Below are positions 33,658 to 44,123 of a stretch of DNA of 64,000 nucleotides, piece by piece (the stretch's first letter is position 1; the number at the start of each line of letters is the position of its first letter). Position numbers and translations under genes: made by a program. This stretch comes from Gremmenia infestans (Eukaryota > Ascomycota > Leotiomycetes > Helotiales > Hamatocanthoscyphaceae), in contig JAFEVB010000027.1 in the NCBI GenBank assembly GCA_032629725.1, forward strand, positions 310,001 to 374,000, in the 5' to 3' direction. The notes beneath the pieces are model-generated. The model had not been told where the DNA came from. It searched no databases and was given only the letters and a program-made list of their open reading frames with translations.

Positions 33658-35315
33658 ATGGCTGCAGCGAAGGCCCATGCAAGGCCGCAGATGGCCAAAG
33701 AGAAAGGAGATGAACTGTCTAATTTTCCAGAATCAGAGCTAGAATCAGACCATTCGGGGGAGAGCTCTGACGAAGACGACTCCGACTCCGATTCTCTCGA
33801 TAGTCAATCATCAAGAAAAAGAAGGAAAATATCTCCAGAACCGGATAATGACGAATTACGAATCCCTATATCTTCTGTTCCTTCCCGAATAAAATCGAGA
33901 GTCAAAAGCAATGCGATCAAGAAGGAAATAAATGCAGGTTCAATTCTTGCACCCATAGACCCCCAGACGAGCTTTGCATCTCTAGATGTTAAGCCATGGC
34001 TGGTGGCATCTTTGAGCAATATGGCAATCAAGAGACCAACTGGGATTCAGAAGGGATGTATACCAGAGATATTGAAGGGACGCGACTGCATTGGAGGTAG
34101 TAGGACAGGTTCAGGAAAGACGGTGGCATTTGCTGTCCCAATTCTGCAGAAATGGGCAGAAGATCCGTTTGGAATTTTTGGGCTCGTATTGACACCAACG
34201 AGGTAAGGAAGCTCGCTGTGGGATTGATGAACTCTAGCTAACATGATAGGGAACTTGCACTGCAAATCTACGAGCAGTTCAAAGCCATTTCGTCCCCTCA
34301 ATCACTCAAAGCGGTCCTAATTACTGGTGGGTCAGATATGCGACCGCAAGCCACAGCCCTGGCCCAACGACCACATCTTGTCATTGCCACCCCAGGCCGG
34401 CTAGCAGACCATATACGGACATCTGGGGAAGATACAATTTGTGGTTTACGACGGGTGAAGATGGTGGTCCTCGATGAGGCGGATCGATTGTTGGCAAGTG
34501 GAAGTGTTGGAAGCATGTTACCGGATGTTGAAGAATGCCTCTCAATTCTTCCTCCACCAGCAAAAAGACAGACGCTACTCTTTACTGCTACAATTACCCC
34601 AGAAGTTCGGGCACTGAAAGAACTCCCACGGACGCCAGGAAAGCCTCCGGTCTTCGTGTGCGAGGTCGATACCCAAGCACTCGCAATTCCAGCTTCGCTC
34701 AACCAAATGCATCTTCAAATTCCAGTCACCCACCGGGAACATTACCTTCACATGTTTCTACTCACAGATCACAACCTCCCCAAATCTATTATAATATTCT
34801 GCAATCGCACATCAACAGCGGACTACCTGACCCATCTACTCCGTCTTCTTGAGCACCGAGTTACCGCTTTGCACTCCAAACTCCCTCAAAGACAGAGAAT
34901 TGATAATTTAGGTCGATTCCGAGCTTCAGCAGCAAGAATTCTAGTGGCCACAGACGTCGCAGCCAGAGGTCTAGATATTCCCGAAGTAGGCCTGGTAATA
35001 AACTACGACATCCCCCGCGATCCGGATGATTACATTCACCGCGTCGGACGAACAGCCAGAGCAGGGCGAAAGGGTGACGCAGTCACATTCGTGGGACAGC
35101 GAGACGTGCAGCTCGTCCAAGCAATCGAAGCACGCGTGGGAAGACAAATGGAAGCCTGGGAGGAAGAAGGCGTGAATTTGGAGACGAGGGTCATTCGCGA
35201 AGCGCTGAAGTTGGTGGGGGAGAAGAAACGAGAGGCGATGTTGGAGATTGAGGAGGGGAGAGAGGTGGGCGGGAAGCGGAAAAGGGGTATGGTCAAGTTA
35301 CGGGCGAACAAATAG
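33658..35315 (+). CDS. DBP8: DEAD-box ATP-dependent RNA helicase Dbp8
   Basis: Two exons, 33658..34202 and 34250..35315 (536 aa). An acidic, Ser-rich N-terminus (ESSDEDDSDSDSLDSQSSRK) precedes the helicase core. Motifs in order: Q motif FASLDVKPWL...RPTGIQKGCIPEIL, I SRTGSGKT, Ia TPTRELALQ (rebuilt across the intron), Ib TPGRLADHI, II VLDEADRLL, III FTATITP, V VATDVAARGLDIP and VI YIHRVGRTARAG. The C-terminal EARVGRQMEAWEEEGVNLET is characteristic of Dbp8, a nucleolar helicase for 40S subunit (18S rRNA) maturation. The tail is Lys/Arg-rich. Confidence 0.93.
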
Positions 35316-35658
35316 AGTGAGTACAAATAAAGTAAGATAGATACCCAAGACACACGTACGTACCTAATGCATCTGCCAAGCTTCCAAGCACGAGACCAGT
35401 GACCACCCTCATTCAGCGCTACCTACTGTACGAATTGATCCAGATTCCCCCGCAGCACCTGCCATGATTGTCCGGGGTAGTACAATCTGGGGTTGTACTG
35501 TACACCGAGCCGGATGCATGCACCTCGGTTGTTTTCAAGCTTCACATTACCCCACCTGACCTCCGTCTTTGATTCCACCTCTACTTTGTGCATTATTCCT
35601 AATATATATTTCCTAATATAGTCACTCAATTTGCAAGTACCAGAAGAAAGGAAACAAG
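35316..35658. other. Intergenic spacer
   Basis: 343 bp between two + strand genes, with a TGTACTGTACA palindrome near 35494. No gene seen; holds the hydrolase promoter. Confidence 0.4.
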
Positions 35659-37174
35659 ATGTCGGAATCACCCGATAAATCTCAATCCTCTTCCTACAGT
35701 TCTCAGAAAGCAACAGTTGCAACGCTTAGCTTATTTGAGAAGCTCGAGACGATACCTATTCTTCTCACAGTTGGTACATATTCTTTCTCTTGAAGTCTTT
35801 TTATCTTATCGTCGAGTTTAGTAGGAACAATGGGAATAAACGCTGATTGAGCAAATTCATAGTTGGCAATGTCCTCACATCGCTTTTCACAGCCGCCTAT
35901 AGAAGCAAAGATAGAAAACCCTCAGGGGGGCTATACAAATATGTAATGCTCACAGCTCTTCGAACCTTGACTCGAAGAGCAAGTGTACGACAGCAACAGT
36001 GATTTCCCCTCACCCTTTTCTACTCCCATTTCCATTTCACTCCACTAACAAGAACTCAGCTATATCGCCGCCCCCACAGACGACAACTATATCATAGCCT
36101 GCAAGAAACGCGGCGTCCAACCTAACAGCATCATCCTCTCAGACGGAACGCGCGCAAACTGGATCGGCGATCCCTCTGCCGAAAAACTCATCATAAATTT
36201 CCACGGTCCGTTTCGTCCCCTCCCTTCTCATCCCGTCTCTCTCTTCCTCCAAACCTAACTGACCGAAACCCCAATTCAGGCGGCGGCTACACATTCCCCG
36301 CCGCCCCAGCAATGTTCGAATTCATGTTCCAAATCATCTCCGTGCTGCGAAGCCAAGGCAAAAACGTCTCCTGCCTCTTCCTCTCCTACGACCTGGCTCC
36401 AGCCCGCGTGTACCCGCGGCAGCTCCAACAAGCCGCCATGCTGCTAAACCACGTCCTGCACACGCTACACATCTCTCCTGCCAACATCATCCTGACCGGC
36501 GATTCTGCGGGCGGGAATCTAGCTTTGGCACTACTATCGCATATCTCGCATCCGCACCCCGGTTTGCACGGCGTCGAGGTGCCGAAAGTAGAGTTAGGCC
36601 CAGGAGCTGAAAGTGGAAGTGGAAGTAGCGGTGCAAATGAGAAATTAAACGGAATCGTGTTAATCAGTCCCTGGGTATCATTCAACCTCACGAGCGCCAG
36701 TTGGGACCGCAATAAATACAAAGATTGCCTCGACAAAGTCGCCGGCCAGCAATGGTCGTCGGCCTTCCTGAACCACCCGCAGCCGCTCGATGCCGTCAGC
36801 GATTACTACAACCAGGCCGTCACGGCGCCCGAGAGCTGGTGGGAGGGCGCGGAGGTACAGAGCGTGTTGATTGTGGCGGGCAGGGAGGAGGTGCTGGTTG
36901 ATGGCATTACGGAATTTGCGGGGAAGTTTGAAAGAGGGGTGGGCGCTGCGGGGAATGTGGAGTTTAGGGTTTTGGACGGGTTGCATGTGCAGGTACGTAC
37001 AGTATCAAGTTATACCTTCTCAAAGCCTCTATTTGTTGGCGACACGCTTTTGATTATCCGCAATGCTGACTCACTGTTGGACAGCCGGCTCTTGATTTGC
37101 AGATGGGGTATACGGAGGCTCAGGAGGGGGAGCAGGCCAAGACTATTAAAAGCTGGATTGCCAGTCACTTTTGA
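35659..37174 (+). CDS. Alpha/beta hydrolase fold-3 (lipase/esterase, Say1-like)
   Basis: Five exons: 35659..35773, 35863..35998, 36060..36205, 36280..36992, 37085..37174 (399 aa). One N-terminal hydrophobic segment (IPILLTVVGNVLTSLFTAAY) suggests an ER-membrane anchor. The HSL-type oxyanion motif HGGGYTFPA is rebuilt across the third intron, the nucleophile is in LTGDSAGGNLALAL, and a candidate catalytic His is in LDGLHVQ. Family members with this anchor include yeast steryl acetyl hydrolase Say1; the substrate here is inferred only by family. The third intron uses a GTCCGT donor, yet the join is certain because it restores HGGGY. Confidence 0.87.
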
Positions 37175-37359
37175 GAAATAAGTTGGATGAATACTATCTG
37201 TTACGCACTGCAGTGGCATATTAAGCGTCTCTATAAATGTCACGGAATGTGATCTCTTGTTAACATGAAGATGGCACCTAACTCTCTGTCTCATCTGTTC
37301 CTCGTAGGCCCATCTCTCAATTCACGAGTGGACCTTGAATGGCTTCTCGTCTCTATTAC

Positions 37360-39211
37360 TTACATCCGATACCGGAAACCCGATGTGTTAAAATCCGTCA
37401 TGTCTTCGTAGTCAATCTCCGTCAACTGAGTCTTCCCCGGAATAGCTGGTGCCTCTGCTGCGGCCGCCCCTTCAGTTCTGTCTCGGGATTTATTGACGAA
37501 GGTCAAGTAGACGCGCAGAGCCACGGAAACAAGCATGACGAGTCCGTAGCAGATTAATATCGCTTTGAAAGCAGTTGGGTATCCACTATTTGGAAGTTAG
37601 ACAAGACAAGATAGCTAGGCGTGGACATCAATCAAAAGCGACTACTAACCGGCTTTTTTCGGACGACTTGAAGGTTTGTGGCCCGGCAATATTGCCAGCG
37701 CAGTAAGTGACGAACAGGATGGCAGTGACGGTCATTTTCTTGGTGACGCCCTTGTAGTTGGCTGAGATGAGACCGAGGATGAGCGGGAGTGCACCGGGGC
37801 CTGTCTGTAGGAGGTAGTATGCGAAGAGGCGCAAGCCTTTGATCTTCTCGGAGAAGATGATAGCGCTACCTACGACTGGGGGGATAACAACCGCGATGAT
37901 GAGAAAGGTGGTGATGTTACGGAAACGGCTCGCGAGCCAGCCTGTGGATATGATGGTGGTCATCGAGATGACGGAAGAGGGGAGACTGACAAGAGTCGAC
38001 TGGAGACTTGTAAACCCAAAGCTCTTCAGAGCTAGGTTTCCGAAGCTTCCAGTGCCTCCGTTTGGGATCTGTGAAAGTAAGTTAGTAAGTAGTAGATGGA
38101 TTGTCTGGTTTGATTCTAGGGAGAGTACGTACCTGTGTTAAGACAGACATGGCAACGAAAAAGTACGTCTTGGGGTCCATGAGACACTCAATGACCTGCT
38201 CCACTTTCCATTGGCTGTTGATCGGATCAGTCCGTCCAAGTCCAGCAGTCACTACGCGATCCTCGGCATACTGCTTCTCCTCCTCGGTGAGGAAATCCGC
38301 ATCATTGATGGTATCAGGGAGGCCGAAAAACATTACCACGCTCCAGAGACTTGTGACTACTCCAAAGATCTGAGAAATTTTAGCACATGTCAAAAAGTCT
38401 AAAGGGCATGCTAAACCTACTATAAACATCCACTGCCATGGATGTAACGGATGATCAATTTGTCCGATCCCATAGGCCAAGAGGGACGCGATGAAGCCGC
38501 CGCAGCTGTTGCCTGCGAACCATACGCCAGTGCGTATCGGAATTTCATCTCGAGTGCTGTACAGGAACGGGAATTAGCTTTAATGCTTTAGGATGCGAAT
38601 GACACGAATCAGGAATCCTAAGACAAGTCTCAAGAGCAAAGCCAAGCTGCAGATTCCAGAGACGTGCCCAAATAGAAAGTAAATTAAATCCGGATAACAT
38701 ACTACCACATACTAGTGACATAGACAAATGCAGGTGATATGGTTGCTTCCTAAAGCTCAATATCAGCACGTTACATCTTTAAGAATGGAAAAGGGAGTCA
38801 TACTGCTACGCCAAGCAGGAACCGACAAGTAGCCAGCCCTCCGAAGTTCGAACATGCAGCTGTGGAAGCAACAATAATACCCCAAAGGAAAGTGACTCCC
38901 GAGATGTACTTTCCGATTGGAAGTCGCTGAATCAGGATAGTGGTGGGGTATTCGAAGAATAGGTATCCAAAGTAGAATACCGAGCTAACCCAGGAATATT
39001 GTGTTCCATGTAGGTGATTGTCTTCGGTGAGACCGAATACCGCTGCGGATGATAGAATGGTTTTGTCCATAAAGTTCAGATTGTAGGTAATAAACATGAT
39101 AACCAAGACTCGGAGATCAATCTTGCGTATAACTCGCTTGGCTAGTGCTTTCGTGTAGGGGTTGACATCTTGAACCTCCTCGTCCACTGCAGTGGCTAAG
39201 TGGCCTGCCAT
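37360..39211 (-). CDS. MFS transporter, anion:cation symporter (Dal5/allantoate permease-like)
   Basis: Six exons: 39211..38804, 38749..38703, 38556..38421, 38369..38133, 38068..37650, 37585..37360 (490 aa). About 12 membrane segments. Family blocks: RVLVIMFITYNLNFMDKTIL, FEYPTTILIQRLPIGKYISG, CRFLLGVA joined to EATISPAFVYVTSMWY (a 47-nt exon) and then TRDEIPIRTGVWFAGNSCGG, and IFGVVTSLWSVVMFFGLPD. The cytosolic tail is Ala/Glu-rich. Relatives import allantoate, ureidosuccinate, nicotinate, pantothenate or other organic anions. The deaminase gene lies 430 bp upstream on the same strand, which hints at nitrogen or purine scavenging. Confidence 0.9.
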
Positions 39212-39641
39212 TGATAAGTCGAGACAAGTAACCTGCGAAAACCTAACTTCTATTTTTATTAAGGAAGAAGAAAAAGAGATTCTGGTTTGTATTTATTCAT
39301 TTTTTTTTCGAAGGCGGCCGAAAGATAAGAAATTAATGGACTGCGAAGGTGGGGGAGGGGTGGTTAATCATCGGAGCCTACCGTCTAGGCGTCCTGGGCG
39401 GGAACTTGTCTTGTGTGAGCCTACGACCAGGAGTGGCGTGGTGGCCTTTGCCGCAGGAAGAAGACACGGCTTGAATCAAATCTCTAGATTAGAATCAACA
39501 CTGCTTAGCTTGACAGATAAATAGACAGATAAGTATTAAAGGAATGCTTATTAAAGGCAAGTCTACTACTGTAGTTGAGCGGTTGGAATTATCGCGCTTC
39601 TGGTGTAAAAGCAGGAAAGGGCAGCCATTCACCGCTAACGT
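39212..39641. other. Tandem-gene spacer
   Basis: 430 bp between the deaminase stop and the MFS transporter start. No gene; probable MFS promoter. Confidence 0.4.
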
Positions 39642-40838
39642 TTATTGCGACGAGAAATACTTCTCGAACTCGTTGAGGTCATTCAAAAGCTCCTTCTTCA
39701 ATTCATCGCCAGCCCAGCATATAGAAACGGCATTTCTCTGGAGCTGCACCATGTCTTTGTTGTTGAAGTTGCACTTCTCGCGAACCATGTGTAGGTTATG
39801 AAGAACCCAATTGTCCTCCATATATGCAGGATCGTCCGAAGCAATTGCAATCCTGATACCCGCGTCAAATAACTTGCGGATGCGAGGGAAGACTGCTTCT
39901 TCCGAAGTGTGGCGAATATATGCGCAGGGACATATTGTCATTCCAATGTCCTTTGATTTGACAATTTCCATGAGATCTTCTTGGTCTGCTACGTTCATTC
40001 CATGATCAATCCGCTCTGCCCCAGTACCGCCAAGTCTCTCAGCCACTTGGCGGATGTGATCATGGGTATCTTTTTGGTTGAAATCACAATGGCTCGTGAG
40101 CCTGAATCCATCTTCTTGAGCGCGCTTGAACAGGTCGTAAAATAGTGACGGCGGTCGTTCATATTCGTCAGAATCGAGACCAAGACCTACTATCATGTCC
40201 TTGTAGGGCAAAGCAGCTTCATACTGATCCATAGCTGACTCCGGAGACATATCGCGTAGCATGCACATGATCCATTGACATCTGACCTGTGATGTATTAG
40301 ACTTTTGAAAATTGAAAAGGTTTTTACTTACATTCAGACGATGTTCAGCCGTAATTTGTGCTCTCTTGAAGCCTTTCAAGATCATGTCAATGGGTATCCC
40401 TCGTCTGGTGTGTCCTTGGGGGTCGAAGAAGGGCTCGCAATAATGGACGTTCATCTCGGCAGCACGTTCAAAATAACCCATCGCGAGGTCAAAATAATCC
40501 TCTTCGGTTTGCAAGAGGTCAAAGCCACCATAATATGCCTCGAAGAATGTCATGTTTCTTTTGCCATTTGCAGAAGTTGCCCCAATCCTGCCGCGAATGT
40601 TCTGGTATGCCTCTCGAGTTTCGGCAAGAGTAGAGAGAGGAACCTTCTCAGATCCCACAGTTAGAGGGATCTTATTTCGTTGAGCAAGCTTCCACCGTAG
40701 CTCCGGCGTCATAGTTCCTTCAATGTGAACATGAAGCTCAATCTTAGGTATATCTGTCACGAATTTATCATTTGACCGGATATGCCGTTCCTTCCATTCT
40801 TGACGCTGCTCGCGAGTTGACACTGCTTCGGCCGACAT
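39642..40838 (-). CDS. Adenosine/adenine deaminase-like metallohydrolase
   Basis: Two exons, 40838..40332 and 40286..39642 (383 aa). The 45-nt intron has no stop and is a multiple of three, so an unspliced message would simply insert 15 residues; splicing gives HRLNVRCQWIM. Metal-binding motif KIELHVHIEGTMTPELRW (HxH), the ERIDHGMN motif with a ligand-type His, and the ASDDPAYM Asp are present as in the A_deaminase family. The segment where adenosine deaminases have HAGE reads TSHCDFNQKD instead, so the catalytic Glu is not in its usual place. It could be an adenine or adenosine deaminase-like enzyme with another substrate. The ATG at 40838 is used because the reading frame upstream has no ATG. 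Confidence 0.85.
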   Translation of the reverse strand: MSAEAVSTREQRQEWKERHIRSNDKFVTDIPKIELHVHIEGTMTPELRWKLAQRNKIPLTVGSEKVPLSTLAETREAYQNIRGRIGATSANGKRNMTFFEAYYGGFDLLQTEEDYFDLAMGYFERAAEMNVHYCEPFFDPQGHTRRGIPIDMILKGFKRAQITAEHRLNVSKNLFNFQKSNTSQVRCQWIMCMLRDMSPESAMDQYEAALPYKDMIVGLGLDSDEYERPPSLFYDLFKRAQEDGFRLTSHCDFNQKDTHDHIRQVAERLGGTGAERIDHGMNVADQEDLMEIVKSKDIGMTICPCAYIRHTSEEAVFPRIRKLFDAGIRIAIASDDPAYMEDNWVLHNLHMVREKCNFNNKDMVQLQRNAVSICWAGDELKKELLNDLNEFEKYFSSQ

Positions 40839-41545
40839 GCTTAATAAGACGGCCAATGAATAGATCACAGAGCCACAACAAGTAACATTTCGAAAGAGAA
40901 ATTGCAAAGGAGGTGACGGGTCTACTTGAAACTAACAACAACCCGAATAATGAAGGAAAGACTCCTAAGACTTCGAAAGAGTGGGGTGCACTAGTACGGT
41001 GGCGTGAGTGAGTAACGACGGGACGAGCCATCATCCGACTTGACACCTAATATGTTGAAATGTAACGTACCTATGAATATGGTACGTAAACATGTTGAGA
41101 TTGTTCTGTCTTCTTTTCCTCAGGAGTTGAGAGGATGATATATGGTATCACGTGAAGTCGTGAATCTGAGCTATTGCCAAAATAAATTATGCCGAGCGGT
41201 GAACGTGCCCTAAATTTACTCCATCCCATTACAATGCCTATTGTCCCTTGATAACCCCCCTTAATCTTAGATTTAGACTTCAGTGGGCCTCGTAGATATT
41301 CTTCCAGTCCATTGCCTCCATAAATCTATTTATGGCAGCTTTATAGAGACTTCAAACTGTCAATTAGCTCCAGGTTTGACGTAGGAAGGTAGAACGTGTC
41401 TGAACGTATTCCTTTTAATTGCAACTGCTCTCTTATCTATCCAATCTTCGATATATGTGTAGCCTACCTACGCTTTGCAAGACTAACTGGAAAATGTATA
41501 GTGGAAATCATTCACCAAGATCTAAAGTCTAATCTGTAGAACGAA
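40839..41545. other. Divergent intergenic region
   Basis: About 700 bp between the deaminase and the broken DUF6604-like gene. AT-rich, nothing recognised. Confidence 0.4.
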
Positions 41546-43978
41546 ATGGGCGACTCTAAAGCTGTCACAATACTTTACCGAAGCTCCTACCTCCAGTATA
41601 AGCATAGTACCTCGAATCTATTCCGGTAGATTGTAACAACAGCTTCTGCTATTGCACCCGAATCTTCTATTCCGAAACCAAAGAATAACAAGCCGAAGAA
41701 CAAGAAGAAAACAGCACGAGCTACCCGCGCGGCTCAGGAAAATATATCCAGTGCTGAAGTCACCCTCTCTCGTCTTGTCTCCCTATCAAACATCATTGCA
41801 GATGCCGAAGAGATTGTACCGGATACTATATCGGGACTATTTGACCCAGTCGTTCGAGCTAGGACCTCCGCGTACGAGTGCTTTGAAAAGCTTTGGGTGG
41901 ATAGTCCGGACGAGGATCTCAAGCAAAGCAATAATGCACACAAAGCATTCATCGATGCCTTGAAATCTGCTTGGGATCTACTTGGGGGTGCAGCTTGGAG
42001 GAACAACATTTCCGAACCCAAGAATGAAAAGCCACAGAAGTCACAGTCGAATGGGGAATCTAAGCTCCAGAAAACCGAGATGCCTGAGTCTGTGGAGTTC
42101 TTGAACCGCTTTGATAATTTGGGCATGGAAGATCTTCCATCCGAGGATGAAGCACAGCTTGGAAAATCAGTACCCATACCTGCGGATCTCCAGAATTCAG
42201 CAGACATTCCGCTACCTAGTGCGAAAGCAAGGGCAAAGGGAAGCGCCGCAAGGGTACTGTGGCGGAACCTCTGGAGAAATATAAGATCAAGTCCGATATC
42301 GAAGTTTACTTTGCTGTATGCTTCTTTGTTCGACATTTCTTGGAATTACGCCTGTAAGTAACCTTTTCACAATATCGCACACAAGCTAAGAAATTAGATA
42401 TACTTGTAAATTGTGGCAGGATGTTGGTTTTGGTAGAGTCCACTTTGCAACCGCAGGAGCTCTGAGTATTCTTGCGGTTGAAATGGTCAAGACAGCACAG
42501 TACGATCTCGCGATAGACTATCCGGATTGTCTCCACTACCGTGGACTTATCAACCATGTCATCCGTAACGTTGACGCCAACATTCTCGGGGATGCCAAGA
42601 GGGCCCCAAGATCCAAGTCCACGGCACTAGTTCCAGCTCGCAAGGTCATGAGGGAGGCAGAGGAAGGTTTACTTCTAAACACCCATGATGATCTAGTCAC
42701 TTTTATCACGGAGTATCGAAAGAAGCGTAATGGACGACCTGGCCCTGCTGTCAAGAGCATCAACTGGAACCCAAACTTCGTATCGACTTCGAGTGAGCGA
42801 TCTTTAGTAACACCAGAACGGATGAGGAAATGGAAAGCAGACTACACCATATCCTGGCTCTGGGATCTAGTCAATACTTACGCAAGCGAGCGAATTGATG
42901 GTCTGAGCAACAGCAATCCACTTAAAGATGCCGAGAAGCTAGATTGGAACTGGGAGAATTTCAACACTAAGTGGTTGTCCCGTCAGCTTTGGGGGCCAAC
43001 AGAGTTTGCGAGAGATATCACAACGCTTGCTATGCAAAAATCGGAAAGCCAGATTGTTGAGCAGCTGAAACCTCATCATGTCTTCCAGCTTCAGATGACA
43101 ATTGACTCGATGCTCACTGCCAAGCTATGGGTTGCAACGGGGCAGCCTAATTTCCTCAACACAGCTTACGATTGGGGCACAAAATGCTGGGACCGGTCTC
43201 ACTTTATCGTTGGTTTCTTTCACTTATACAACATGCTTCTAGAATGTGGGCACATCAGTAAATCCATCAAAGCGTTAGAAAGCACCATCCAAGTATTCAA
43301 GAACGACATCTTCCGAGGCGGAAAATGTCCCGTTGTCAGTGAGCAGTCGACTTTCATCCATGCATTCACAGCCGGCATTGGAGCCTGGAGCCAAGACCCA
43401 ATTCTTCGCCAACCCTGTTACGAAGCGTCGAGCAAAAGGTGGCGGCTACGCAACAGATTCGGACACCTTCCGCAGTAGAGGAAATACGAAGGATCACACT
43501 CTATTCAAAGGTGTTAGCAAAGCTCTACGCTCTCGGACAAGCAGACTTCAAGAAAGATCTTCTCTGATGCCATGACCCAAGACATCCAAGACAAGCGTCT
43601 AGATACCCCGGTCCTGCGCCGTATGGGTGAGGTGTTGATAAATTATGGGACGAACTCGAGCTAGACTTGCTACCCGTATTCCTGTTGAACGACGTGCCCG
43701 ACAAGCAGCTTGTGAGGAAAGGCGCGCCGAGGAAATTAGGCGACAGTCTGAATAGCAAGCGCATTTTAGAGGAGAACCTGGCGGGGGTCAAGGATATTGA
43801 TATTGATGCTTATGCGATGTTGAAAAATATGGTCGAGAATATGCCTGCGTGAGACTGTGCCAATTGCCCTGATTGCCAGAAAGGTGTCAAGTTAGAAGGA
43901 GATCTGATGGAGCAGTTAGAGAAAGCATTAAAACAGCGGACGGCGAGGGGAGAGCCTTTGATACCCAAGAGAAAATAA
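41546..43978 (+). pseudogene. Broken DUF6604-like fungal gene
   Basis: From the ATG at 41546 the frame reads MGDSKAVTILYRSSYLQYKH then STSNLFR, TAG (41627-41629), IVTTASAIAPES. Related fungal DUF6604 proteins have a Trp at the stop position in this YxxYKxxT...WL motif. Coding then continues through introns 42170..42219 and 42354..42397. They restore KYKIKSDIEVYFAVCFFVRH FLELRL and LYTCKLWQDVGFGRVHFATA. The frame changes near 43400 (an intron 43417..43475 or a frameshift), then stays open as VEEIRRITLYSKVLAKLYAL, interrupted by TGA at 43565, 43628 and 43850, up to TAA at 43976. The TAG is what a TGG codon gives after a CpA-to-TpA change on the opposite strand, as in RIP. Function of DUF6604 is unknown; it is often an N-terminal module in fungi. 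Confidence 0.6.
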
Positions 43979-44123
43979 TTCATTCTTGGATTCTTGAATA
44001 TGGTATGGTGTTGAATCTTGGAGTTTGGTGGAGAAGGTAGATATAGAGGAAGAAAAGTCGACTATTTAATAAGTAAATATAAGATATATATCAATCATAT
44101 AACAATTCAAAACTTGTCTCGCA

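Noticed and set aside
38545..38769. Minus-strand open frame between MFS exons, as a separate exon
   Set aside because: Most of it is intron: the true 47-nt exon (38749..38703) restores EATISPAFVYVTSMWY and the next exon starts at 38556.
43339..43371. 33-nt intron (GTGAGC..ACAG) in the DUF6604-like gene
   Set aside because: Too short to splice, and it would remove a protein-like segment without repairing the downstream frame.
43525..43791. Minus-strand open frame opposite the 3' part of the broken gene
   Set aside because: It is Ser-rich shadow coding opposite a clearly protein-like plus-strand frame.
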